A stretch of 9,332 nt of DNA from an uncultured Bacteroidales bacterium (GTDB lineage: Bacteria; Bacteroidota; Bacteroidia; Bacteroidales; UBA932): NCBI GenBank assembly GCA_902461985.1, contig CABQAB010000063.1, positions 1-9,332 of the forward strand, written 5' to 3'. How positions within the stretch are numbered: position 1 is the stretch's first letter; each line of letters starts with the position of its first letter. A model generated the notes under the pieces. It was not told the DNA's origin and did no database searches. It saw only the letters and a list, made by a program, of their open reading frames with translations. Made by a program: the position numbers and the translations under genes. Shown piece after piece: positions 1 to 7,049 of this stretch.

Positions 1-852
1 GTTGTAGGTAAAGTCGAAAGTCTGGGTATAACGGAGGTTCTCCCTGTGCGGAAGATTGCTGTCGAAAGCGTCCCTGTCTATTTCCCTCATGCCGTTGCCG
101 CGGAAATTGTAAATCTGGACCATTGAGTTGCTGTGCGTAAACTCTAAAGGGTATTTCGTGAACTTGTTGCTTGCAAGGCTGAGCGTGCCGCAGTTGATAC
201 CCTTGAAACTGTCTCCATTGGCGATTCTGTCTATCTCGTTGTAGGAGAAGTCCACGGACTTGACGGTGAATATGCTTTTGGCGTCAAAAATGTCCGGGAA
301 TTCGGTCAGGCGGTTATGGGTTACTGAGAATGCCTCGACATCGTCCATATTGCAGAACATTTCCCCGCCCTCGTTGTTAGGGATTGACTCTATTTCATTG
401 TAGTCCAGGAAGAACTGCACAGGGGAGATGTCCGCGCCAAGACGGCCGACTTCCCTGATTCTGTTGTTCACGAGATCAAGCAGGCCTATTTTCTTGAATT
501 TGCTGAAATATTCTGACTTGAGAGCGTCGAGCTGGTTGTTCCTGAAGTAGAAAATCTGGATCTTGTCCGCGCTCGGACCTTCGGACAAAGCCTTCATAAG
601 GCGGTCACACTGCTCCGGAGTCCAATGCGTGTTGTTTCCGAGATTGATTGAAATCAGGGAAGGCAGCGCGCCGAGCGATGCCACGGTCTGGTCGTTCATT
701 TCCAGTTCCGGGCAGTTGTAAAGCTCGAAATCGGTAAGGGATGCCAGTTTCGCCATTTTATCAGCCGCAGGAAGTGACTTGATTTTGCAGTTCGCTATGT
801 AGAGGTACTCCAGTTTCGTAAGATTCTCTATCTCGTCCGGGATTGAAGACAA
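1..852 (-). repeat. Leucine-rich repeat array (about ten units, continuing off the edge)
   Basis: Residues 486-769 of the lipoprotein show repeats with the pattern LxxLxxxxxxxN at irregular spacing of about 20-32 residues. Units begin near residues 496, 521, 548, 579, 604, 627, 654, 679, 704, 727 and 758. Asn positions of the consensus are visible in LGNN, FRNNQL, VNNRI, DYNEI, THNRL, SYNEI, ASNKF and RGNGM. Unit length and sequence vary widely, so this is a diverged array and not a recent nucleotide-level expansion. The array is cut by the window edge. Confidence 0.85.
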
Positions 853-2307
853 TTCGCTGGTAATGGTGCCAGTAGCGGCATCCTTCGGCCGGATTCTTTT
901 GTTTTCCGAAGAGGTGAATACGGCTTTCGGAGTGAATCCTTCCATGGCGTAGATCTGCTTCTCGCTATAGCCCTTTTCGTAAAGGGCAGTCTCCGGCAGG
1001 GCAATCTTCTTTTCAGCGCAACCGAAAGCGATAGGCTCCGAAAGCTGGGTGAGAGGATTGAGTTCAGCCAGATATTTCTTGTTCCTCTCTAATCTGGTGC
1101 GCGACATTTCCGCCGGATCGGTGGTGACGAAATTGTTTATGTCGTTGTGGGTGCTGAGATAAAGCTGCACAAGTTCTGTCAGCTGACCGATGGCAGGAGA
1201 AAGATCTCCCTTGATGCCGAAATCGGTAAGGTCAAGGGACGCCACACGCCCGTTCTCATGAATCCTGACTCCCGGCTGGTCGCCCCAGAGGTCCGGATCT
1301 TTGTTGAAGTCCCAGTTGGTGCCGTCAGCATAGTTTTCCCCACGGTAGTGCCAGTTCGGTCCATCGAGGGATTTCCATATCTCATAGAGGGCGTAATAGT
1401 CCTGAAGATACGGCGCGTCGCCGGCAAGCGCGACAGGCACATACACATTCTGGCTCTTGTTGTCATCTATCCTGAACGTCGGAGCGGAGGCATTGTCAAA
1501 AGTCCCGTTCTCGAAAGTTATCTTGCTCTTGTCCAGCAGAACGTATGAACTTACCCGATATTCGCCGGCAAGCAGGCACAGAAGAGTATCTGTCTGCAGG
1601 GATGAAGTCTGGTAACCGAAATCCTCATACTTGTCATATCCGTCAGGATAGACGTTCATGTCGTTCCCGTCGTCGTTGAAATGAATGGAGAACTCAACAG
1701 GAAGCTGCGAAAAGGTATATGTCTGGTTATTGGCCTTTCTCACCACGCTGAGAGTTATATATTTCGCCTCGTCAAAAGTCTTGTCTGCCAGGGCCTTGGT
1801 GTCAGGGACTTCAAGGTCAGACATATCCTTTACGAAAGTGAACTTCACGTTGCCGCGGGACGGGACCACGTCAGTGCCGACAGTCAGGTCATGTACGACC
1901 ATGCCGCCGGCCTGTACGGAAAATTTATGTCCGCCGGTCACAGATACGGTTTTGCCTTCATTGTCCATTTTGTCCAGCACGGTGAACGACACGACCTCGT
2001 AGTCGCCGGCCAGCAGCTGGAGCTTCTCGCTTCGGATGCCGTATTCCGCCGAATTTCTGTCCGAGGACGAAAAGACGAGGGTCTGGTTGAGAAGCGTCCC
2101 CTGATAGTCCATGGTAATTCTCGCTTTGGTTATATCGGCGAGGTAGTCTATCTGGGCCGCCTTTGAGGAGGCATAGGAGGCCTCCTTGTACAGCTTGAAC
2201 TGCACATAGCCATAATCTTCCGCCGGTTCTTCGCGGGAACACCCCGTGATAGCCGCCGCGGCGAGTGCCGCCGTGAGAGTCATTATGGCAAATCTGAAAA
2301 TTCTCAT
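1..2307 (-). CDS. Leucine-rich repeat surface lipoprotein with tandem DUF4458-like modules, 3' end outside window
   Basis: Reading from the ATG at 2305-2307, the frame stays open for 769 codons to the left edge without a stop, so the protein is longer than seen. Residues 1-23 are a lipoprotein signal (basic MRIFR, Ala-rich core, lipobox AITGC), with Cys23 followed by SREEPAED. Residues about 34-144 and 155-295 are two similar modules that I recognise as DUF4458-like. Residues about 303-352 resemble an LRR N-terminal cap (ALYEIWKSLDGPNW, then LWGDQPGVRIHENGRV). One and a half LRRs follow (VASLDLTDFGIKGDLSPAIG, TELVQLYL). A segment of about 95 residues (391-485) interrupts them. About ten more LRRs then run from 486 to the edge, for example LTKLEYLYIANCKIKSLP, GLLDLVNNRIREV and VKSVDFSYNEIDRI. 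LRR solenoids generally bind proteins, so a surface ligand-binding or adhesion role is likely. It is the last gene seen in the operon, 112 bases after its neighbour with a hairpin between them. An in-frame ATG at codon 9 is a weaker start because it would remove the basic n-region. Confidence 0.92.
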   Translation of the reverse strand, partial: MRIFRFAIMTLTAALAAAAITGCSREEPAEDYGYVQFKLYKEASYASSKAAQIDYLADITKARITMDYQGTLLNQTLVFSSSDRNSAEYGIRSEKLQLLAGDYEVVSFTVLDKMDNEGKTVSVTGGHKFSVQAGGMVVHDLTVGTDVVPSRGNVKFTFVKDMSDLEVPDTKALADKTFDEAKYITLSVVRKANNQTYTFSQLPVEFSIHFNDDGNDMNVYPDGYDKYEDFGYQTSSLQTDTLLCLLAGEYRVSSYVLLDKSKITFENGTFDNASAPTFRIDDNKSQNVYVPVALAGDAPYLQDYYALYEIWKSLDGPNWHYRGENYADGTNWDFNKDPDLWGDQPGVRIHENGRVASLDLTDFGIKGDLSPAIGQLTELVQLYLSTHNDINNFVTTDPAEMSRTRLERNKKYLAELNPLTQLSEPIAFGCAEKKIALPETALYEKGYSEKQIYAMEGFTPKAVFTSSENKRIRPKDAATGTITSELSSIPDEIENLTKLEYLYIANCKIKSLPAADKMAKLASLTDFELYNCPELEMNDQTVASLGALPSLISINLGNNTHWTPEQCDRLMKALSEGPSADKIQIFYFRNNQLDALKSEYFSKFKKIGLLDLVNNRIREVGRLGADISPVQFFLDYNEIESIPNNEGGEMFCNMDDVEAFSVTHNRLTEFPDIFDAKSIFTVKSVDFSYNEIDRIANGDSFKGINCGTLSLASNKFTKYPLEFTHSNSMVQIYNFRGNGMREIDRDAFDSNLPHRENLRYTQTFDFTYN
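1423..2208 (-). repeat. Tandem pair of homologous modules within the LRR lipoprotein
   Basis: Residues about 34-144 and 155-295 of the LRR lipoprotein align over most of their length. Both open with a similar strand (YVQFKLYKE versus NVKFTFVKD). Both have a central strand with an NQT turn (LLNQTLVF versus ANNQTYTF). Both then share the strongest block, LQLLAGDYEVVSFTVLDK versus LCLLAGEYRVSSYVLLDK, and close with a beta strand ending in LTVG or ALAG. The second copy is longer, mainly from an insertion of Asp/Asn/Tyr-rich sequence around residues 205-235. The pattern indicates an old internal duplication of a beta-sandwich domain. Confidence 0.85.
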
Positions 2308-2419
2308 ATCTGAAACTACTCTTATTTCAATTACAGTCGGTTTACGATATTAAAGGCAGGCCGGAAGCCATATGCGGCCATGACATGGCCCTGCGGCTTC
2401 CGGACCGCCGCAAAATAAA
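2308..2419 (-). other. 112-base intergenic spacer, longest in the window
   Basis: The spacer separates the BACON-like lipoprotein gene from the LRR lipoprotein gene. It holds the hairpin described separately, then about 50 A/T-rich bases leading to the LRR start. I found no convincing Bacteroidota promoter (TTTG around -33 with TAnnTTTG around -7). The best partial match, TAGTTTCA, lies too close to the ATG to serve. No RNA gene or small reading frame with a credible start is seen here. Confidence 0.6.
2359..2406 (-). terminator. GC-rich hairpin between two operon genes; possible attenuator, weak terminator or mRNA-stability element
   Basis: The outer arms are ccggaagcc (2361-2369) and ggcttccgg (2395-2403), a perfect 9-base-pair stem. 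It can extend by two more G-C pairs (2359-2360 with 2405-2406) around a bulged A at 2404. Inside, ggccat (2376-2381) pairs with atggcc (2385-2390) around a 3-base loop, with two more G-C pairs across a small bulge. It starts 13 bases past the stop of the 672-residue lipoprotein gene and ends 51 bases before the start of the LRR gene. On the transcribed strand it is followed by TGCCTTTAAT, with only three consecutive T, so it is a poor classical Rho-independent terminator. Partial termination, or protection of the upstream mRNA, fits better than a full stop. Confidence 0.5.
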
Positions 2420-4438
2420 TTATTCTTCAGGAATTACATGGTGACATACAAGAATTGCCTGAGGGGTACCGTTTTCATCAATGAACAGCAATGTACCGTC
2501 TTTTGAAGTCTCGGCCTCCGAATAAATCATCACCCTGCCTTCTCCTGCGAGATAGGCCTGCAGCCATGACACATCCTCACCAGACCATTCATCGGGCTTC
2601 TCGATTCCAATACAAGGGAAAGAGAATAAAAGATCAACCGGAGCACCGTCCCATGTCAGTTCATAGATTGTTGTACAACCATATTCCGAAGACAGCATCA
2701 TGAAATTACCGGACATCTCAGACATCTTTTCGAGAACAGCGTCAGATTCCCCTTCGATAGTGAATGCGTCACCGCCTCCAATGGAACTGTTCGGGTCATA
2801 ATTCACGAAAATCACGGCAAGGTCATGGGAGTTTTCATAATCGCCTCCCTTGATAAGCATATAACGTGCGGTAGTATCCGCCGCCATAACCACGAGACTG
2901 ACTTTACGGCTATTTTCATCCCAGCCAGACATTTGAGCCCAGTAATCCTCACTCATCTGCACTCCGTTATCACCGTATTCATACAGTGCCAAGTCTGCAA
3001 ACGGTTCTTCTTCTGTGTAAGAGAAAGTGAACGGGGTCATCTGCTTGGTTATCGTCAATTTGTAATAATTCTCAAGACTTACATTTGCAAAGGTTCCCTT
3101 GACGGCATTGATCCACGAATTAGCCGGGTCTGAAGGATCTGCGTTTTCAAGCATTGCTCCGTAGTTGGCAAGCGCATCGTTATCAGCTGAAATGACTCCG
3201 CTGACTCCTACCTTGCCTTCCTGGGAAATCGTCGAATAAACCTTGTAGTTGTCGGAAATCTCCGTCCTGTCTCCATTGAACAGCTGGACAGAAGGGTCGG
3301 ACAGCTGCGATACGGCAGGAACGATTACAATCTCCGCGCTACGGGCTTCCTCCGTGTTCGGATCAAGGTTGAAATACAGGCCTGAAGTCTTGAGGACATC
3401 ATCTTCATTCTCAGGCATGAGAGAGAGGTGAAGCCATGAACCTTCCGCCTCTTCCGGATTTTCCCCCACCTTGACTGCACTCAGGACGGTGTAATTGCCG
3501 CTGTCCTTGGATACGGCATAGACCTGGGTCCCGGCCACTCCGACTACGGAACCGGAAAATTCCCTTCCCATACCATAAGGATCTTTATAACTGCCGCCTT
3601 TGTCGAACTCGCCGCTCTCCGGCAGCTGCACTTTAAGGAGAGAATTAAGGTTGTTCAGACGGAGCGTGACTTTCTGCGTTACCTCCCTCGGATTTTCCGA
3701 GTCTTCATCTACGACAAACACGAGTTCACCAGACAAAGCATACAGATTGGTATATTTGTCATTCAGGCCGCGGAGACAGATGCAGGCAGGCACGTTGGCC
3801 TTTGACGAAGTCGCATATCTTCCGCTTAATTCGACCGCTTCTACCCATTCAGGACAGTCTTTCAGTCTCCAGTCGAAATTGGCCTCGACCTTGAGGTAGG
3901 TTTCGATGACATAGTTGGGCTCCGTACATCTCAAATCGATGACATAACTTTCCTGCTCTGCAAAAGTCTTGTTTCCGAGTCCGCCGTCATTATATTCGAA
4001 TTCCTCATATTCTTCGTCAAACACTGCCGGATAAACTTTGAAAAGCTCTTCTTTTCCGTTGCGGTGGAATTCCGCGATTGTCTTTTCGACATCAGCCATC
4101 GTCATGATCAAAGAACACTTGCGCTGCTCGAAGTCATCGCTTTCAATCGCCGTGACAGTGATTTCGTGCGAACCTGCCTTGCCGCTGATACGCGGAAGGA
4201 CGTCATCGTTATACTTCAATTCAAAGAATTCGGTATCACCGGCAAGTTTGATTTCCCAATCAAGGTTAGGATTGATTGTGAGTTTATATGGTTTTCCTGC
4301 TTCGATAGTTTCGTTAACCGCTTCAGGGAAGATCGGGGCTACGTCCTGAGGGTCCTCGTCAACGGGGTCACAGGAGGTTACAGACGCAGCCGCGCCGATA
4401 AAAAGGGCTGCTGCAATTTTCCAGAGATTTGTTTTCAT
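2420..4438 (-). CDS. Large surface lipoprotein with Ig/BACON-like repeats (possibly DUF5003)
   Basis: This complete 672-residue protein has a clear lipoprotein signal (MKTNLWK, hydrophobic core, SVTSC), giving lipidated Cys23. An acidic stretch, DPVDEDPQD, follows and may act as a surface export signal and flexible tether. Three stretches look like related beta-sandwich modules of the BACON/Ig type. These are about 35-127 (INPNLDWEIKL, then GSHEITVTA), about 163-262 (VEANFDWRLKDCPEWVEAVEL) and about 298-405 (EGSWLHLSL, then ARSAEIVIVPA). The last part, about 450-672, looks like a different domain with LTITKQMTPFTFSY and a Trp-rich segment, DEWSGEDVSWLQAYL. No catalytic motif was seen. I suspect the DUF5003 family from the layout, but this is recollection and not a search. 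The gene starts 53 bases after the previous one and is probably co-transcribed. The likely role is a surface glycan- or protein-binding accessory to SusC/SusD. Confidence 0.85.
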   Translation of the reverse strand: MKTNLWKIAAALFIGAAASVTSCDPVDEDPQDVAPIFPEAVNETIEAGKPYKLTINPNLDWEIKLAGDTEFFELKYNDDVLPRISGKAGSHEITVTAIESDDFEQRKCSLIMTMADVEKTIAEFHRNGKEELFKVYPAVFDEEYEEFEYNDGGLGNKTFAEQESYVIDLRCTEPNYVIETYLKVEANFDWRLKDCPEWVEAVELSGRYATSSKANVPACICLRGLNDKYTNLYALSGELVFVVDEDSENPREVTQKVTLRLNNLNSLLKVQLPESGEFDKGGSYKDPYGMGREFSGSVVGVAGTQVYAVSKDSGNYTVLSAVKVGENPEEAEGSWLHLSLMPENEDDVLKTSGLYFNLDPNTEEARSAEIVIVPAVSQLSDPSVQLFNGDRTEISDNYKVYSTISQEGKVGVSGVISADNDALANYGAMLENADPSDPANSWINAVKGTFANVSLENYYKLTITKQMTPFTFSYTEEEPFADLALYEYGDNGVQMSEDYWAQMSGWDENSRKVSLVVMAADTTARYMLIKGGDYENSHDLAVIFVNYDPNSSIGGGDAFTIEGESDAVLEKMSEMSGNFMMLSSEYGCTTIYELTWDGAPVDLLFSFPCIGIEKPDEWSGEDVSWLQAYLAGEGRVMIYSEAETSKDGTLLFIDENGTPQAILVCHHVIPEE

Positions 4439-4491
4439 AAGTCTGTAAATTAATGACTATAATTAAAAAAGAGTAAGTTAAGTTTTGGAGG

Positions 4492-5451
4492 TCAATAAAG
4501 GTCATGATCCGGCGGTGTGGTCGCCATAGTCATTCCGTCTTCCTTTATCAATCTGTGGGCTTCTTCCTTGCTGACCCACTCCATTATGTTGTAGTAGTAA
4601 CCTACCGTTCCGTATTCCCCAGCAAGAGATGAAACATAGGCTCTCATCGCAACTGTCAGATAGTCCTGGCATCCGTAGAAATAGGAAGCATACGCTGAAC
4701 TGCCTTCGATGCGGATTTTGTTGTCGCCCCTTATGATTCCGAAAACAGTCCATTCGTCCGCAAGCACCTGGTCTTTCTCTATGTCCACGGTCGGTTCTTT
4801 CGGATCTTCAGGATTGAAGGTCAGGTTTACGTCATAGCCGTCATAAAGCCAGTCATGACATACAATCGTGTTTTTCAAAGTCTTGTGCGGTTCCGTCCAT
4901 ATAAGCCGGGTAGCATTGCCGTCCAGCGAATAATTGACGAGGAAGGTAGACGAGACCAGACAGTATCCCAAGAAATTGTTTATGTCGAAAGGACAGACTT
5001 TCAGCAGCACGCACTTGGTCCGGGTGGCGAATTTCTCGTCAGAACCGTAAACCGGCATTCCGAGTTCCTCCGGAATCACAAGTCCGAGCGTGAATCCGAG
5101 AGAATCCGTGTCTTTGATATTCTCATTGAAGCCTTCGACTTCCACGTCAGCACGGCGTTTCCCGGCCGGAATGACTATTGTGTTGGATTTCAGGCGGTAA
5201 TGGTAGTTCTCTATCGCGTTGCTGCCCTTGTCTATGATCTCCACGGCAAACGTGCGGTCATAGTCACAGGCTACAGTCGAAACCACAGGGACTTTGAACG
5301 TCTCGTTGTCTATGACAGGATAGATGCCCAAAGTGTCGGCGAACATGACATACTCCGCACCGTCGGCTTCGAATCCGTAGTCATCCTGCCGGCAGGACCA
5401 GAAAAGAACCACGAAGATTGAGACAAACAGTATTTTATAAATATTCTTCAT
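4492..5451 (-). CDS. Surface lipoprotein, DUF4984-like, with N-terminal Calx-beta/DUF4843-like domain
   Basis: This is a 319-residue predicted lipoprotein immediately downstream of susD. It has a short basic-hydrophobic signal and a lipobox ending FWSC, so Cys20 is the likely acylation site. The next residues, RQDD, resemble the Bacteroidota surface lipoprotein export signal. Residues about 30-128 look like an Ig/Calx-beta-type fold: YVMFADTLGIYPV, DYDRTFAVEIIDKGSNAI, then NTIVIPAGKRRADVEVEG. From about 152 (CPFDINNFLGYC) to about 306 is a separate domain ending EYGTVGYYYNIMEWVSKEEA. From memory of the family this order matches DUF4984 proteins, which occur next to SusC/SusD pairs; function is unknown. 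The start is the ATG at 5449-5451. A TTG two codons upstream is also in frame but less likely. It lies 21 bases after susD, so it is probably in the same operon. A role in binding or presenting ligand is inferred from context only. Confidence 0.85.
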   Translation of the reverse strand: MKNIYKILFVSIFVVLFWSCRQDDYGFEADGAEYVMFADTLGIYPVIDNETFKVPVVSTVACDYDRTFAVEIIDKGSNAIENYHYRLKSNTIVIPAGKRRADVEVEGFNENIKDTDSLGFTLGLVIPEELGMPVYGSDEKFATRTKCVLLKVCPFDINNFLGYCLVSSTFLVNYSLDGNATRLIWTEPHKTLKNTIVCHDWLYDGYDVNLTFNPEDPKEPTVDIEKDQVLADEWTVFGIIRGDNKIRIEGSSAYASYFYGCQDYLTVAMRAYVSSLAGEYGTVGYYYNIMEWVSKEEAHRLIKEDGMTMATTPPDHDLY

Positions 5452-5472
5452 ATACAAGCATTTATCAGTTTG

Positions 5473-7038
5473 TTATAGACCCGCATAGCCCGGATTCTGC
5501 TCGATGTCCGTATCAGGGGACTCAATTTCATGGTTCGGAATCGGCCATGTGAAACGGTAGTCTCCCGCCTCGATTTTGAGGGAACTGCCCTGTTTGAGGG
5601 AATTGGACTGCGGGGTGCGCTCGAAGCCCTTGCCCCAGCGTTTCAAATCGTTGAGACGGAATCCTTCCATATAGAGTTCGCGTACACGCTCGTCCGAAAT
5701 CACTTTGAGCCAGTCTTTTTCGCTTACGGAAACGTTTCCGCCGCTTGAATACCTCTTCTGGCGCAAAGTCAGGAGGTCGGCCTGCGCCTCTCCGAATTTC
5801 CTCTGATGGCAGAGAGCCTCCGCCCTGATCAGATACAGCTCCGAAAGTCTCAGCACCTTAGGCATATTGACATGATATATGCGGTTTGCCATCAGGTTTC
5901 TGTTGCCCATATATTTCACAAGCAACGGCCAGCTGAGCCCGTGAGGGTAGCCTGTAGTGACATCCGCAAAGAAAGCCGACGCCCTGAGGTCGCCGCTGCC
6001 GTACAGGTTGACTGCCCATGTGGCAGGCACATAATCCGGATAGTAATTCACGTAATCCACGTTCAGATTGAGGAATATCGCTCCGAGCGCACCGCCGTAA
6101 GATGTCTGGGTGAAGCCGACTTTCCATATAACCTCGAATGAAGAGTCGTACTGCCACATATAGTCGTAATAATTGACGGGGTTTCCGTTCGCATCCGTGG
6201 TGTAGGTCGCAGTGGCATCCGCGAGACGGAAAACACCGCTGTCGATGACTTCCGAGGCGTGTTTGACAGCATCGTCCCAATGCCCCATATAGAGGGCTGC
6301 CCTGGCGTGGAGTGCGTGGGCGGCGGCTCTTGAGAACCAGACATTGTTGTATGCATCATCATCCTCGCTTATCATGGCCTCCGCCTTTTCGAGGTCGCTG
6401 AGCACCAGGTCCCATGAATCTTTGAGTGATGCCCTTCTTGCGGTTTCATGTCCGGAATAGGTCTGTCTCAGAACGACTCCCAACTCGTTCGCGGCCTTGG
6501 CATCGTCGCCCACAGCCGCAGGATCTGAAGCGTCAGCCGTGAGAGGATAGGCTTTGCAGAAACATTTTATAAGCTCTGAATAAGCCATCGCACGGGCGCA
6601 GTAGACCTCTCCTGTCCAGCTGTCAAGATGTTCGATCTCGGCGTCATCGACAAGTGACGCCCTGAGCGGACCGACTTTTTCGAGGAAATAGTTGCACTGT
6701 CCGATTATGGTGTTGAGTGCCGCATAGACATCCTCTATTTCCGGGTTGGTGGTGCGGATGTTCCATTGCCAGATGTCGCCATGGATGTTGGTGAAACCGT
6801 CCACTGCATACACGAGATCTGCCTGTACATCCGGCAGATATGTGAGATAGCCGCTGAACAATGCCGAAGACTTGTAATAAGCATAGATGCCGTAAAGGTG
6901 CTGCTCCGCATCCGTAATGCTTTTCATTGAATCCTTTTCGAGCAGGGCGTCACCGGGATATTTTTCCAGACATGACTGGGCCCCGACCAAAACGGCAAGC
7001 ATTACAACTGCACTGCGTGTTATATTCTTCAATTTCAT
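5473..7038 (-). CDS. SusD/RagB-family outer-membrane lipoprotein
   Basis: This complete 521-residue protein is the substrate-binding lid partner of the SusC channel upstream. It starts with a basic n-region (MKLKNITR), a hydrophobic stretch and a lipobox ending GAQSC, so Cys23 should be lipidated. Residues about 24-230 fit the SusD N-terminal domain. A helical TPR-like segment follows (FSRAAAHALHARAALYMGHW, about 235-254). The C-terminal RagB/SusD domain (about 270-521) carries VLRLSELYLIRAEAL (395-409), ERVRELYMEGFRLNDLKRW (450-468) and WPIPNHEIE with the closing QNPGY. Length is normal for the family. The ATG at 7036-7038 was chosen because it gives a complete signal peptide directly after the susC stop. 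No Shine-Dalgarno sequence is present. SusD proteins sit on SusC at the cell surface and help capture the ligand; which ligand is unknown. Family assignment is secure. Confidence 0.97.
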   Translation of the reverse strand: MKLKNITRSAVVMLAVLVGAQSCLEKYPGDALLEKDSMKSITDAEQHLYGIYAYYKSSALFSGYLTYLPDVQADLVYAVDGFTNIHGDIWQWNIRTTNPEIEDVYAALNTIIGQCNYFLEKVGPLRASLVDDAEIEHLDSWTGEVYCARAMAYSELIKCFCKAYPLTADASDPAAVGDDAKAANELGVVLRQTYSGHETARRASLKDSWDLVLSDLEKAEAMISEDDDAYNNVWFSRAAAHALHARAALYMGHWDDAVKHASEVIDSGVFRLADATATYTTDANGNPVNYYDYMWQYDSSFEVIWKVGFTQTSYGGALGAIFLNLNVDYVNYYPDYVPATWAVNLYGSGDLRASAFFADVTTGYPHGLSWPLLVKYMGNRNLMANRIYHVNMPKVLRLSELYLIRAEALCHQRKFGEAQADLLTLRQKRYSSGGNVSVSEKDWLKVISDERVRELYMEGFRLNDLKRWGKGFERTPQSNSLKQGSSLKIEAGDYRFTWPIPNHEIESPDTDIEQNPGYAGL

Positions 7039-7049
7039 ACTCGCAATTT

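Noticed and set aside
1147..2166. + strand frames of 133 and 161 codons opposite the LRR lipoprotein gene
   Set aside because: Both are antisense to an uninterrupted 769-codon coding frame with visible LRR and lipoprotein motifs; the translations are not protein-like.
4064..4453. + strand frame of 129 codons running across the start of the 672-residue lipoprotein gene
   Set aside because: It is antisense to the signal peptide and first module of a well-supported gene, with no similarity to a known family.
4439..4491. Possible internal promoter (TAATTTAC resembling TAnnTTTG) before the 672-residue lipoprotein gene
   Set aside because: The match is incomplete, it sits within about 15 bases of the ATG, and there is no TTTG at the right distance. 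A/T-rich leaders produce such matches by chance.
4855..5421. A + strand reading frame of 188 codons opposite the DUF4984-like gene
   Set aside because: It lies wholly antisense to a gene with a clear signal peptide and domain structure. Its product shows no recognisable domain or signal and no start context, so it is a shadow frame.
5452..5457. Upstream TTG start giving a 321-residue version of the DUF4984-like protein
   Set aside because: The ATG two codons later gives a normal signal peptide (MKNIYK), and Bacteroidota favour ATG. The difference does not alter the mature protein.
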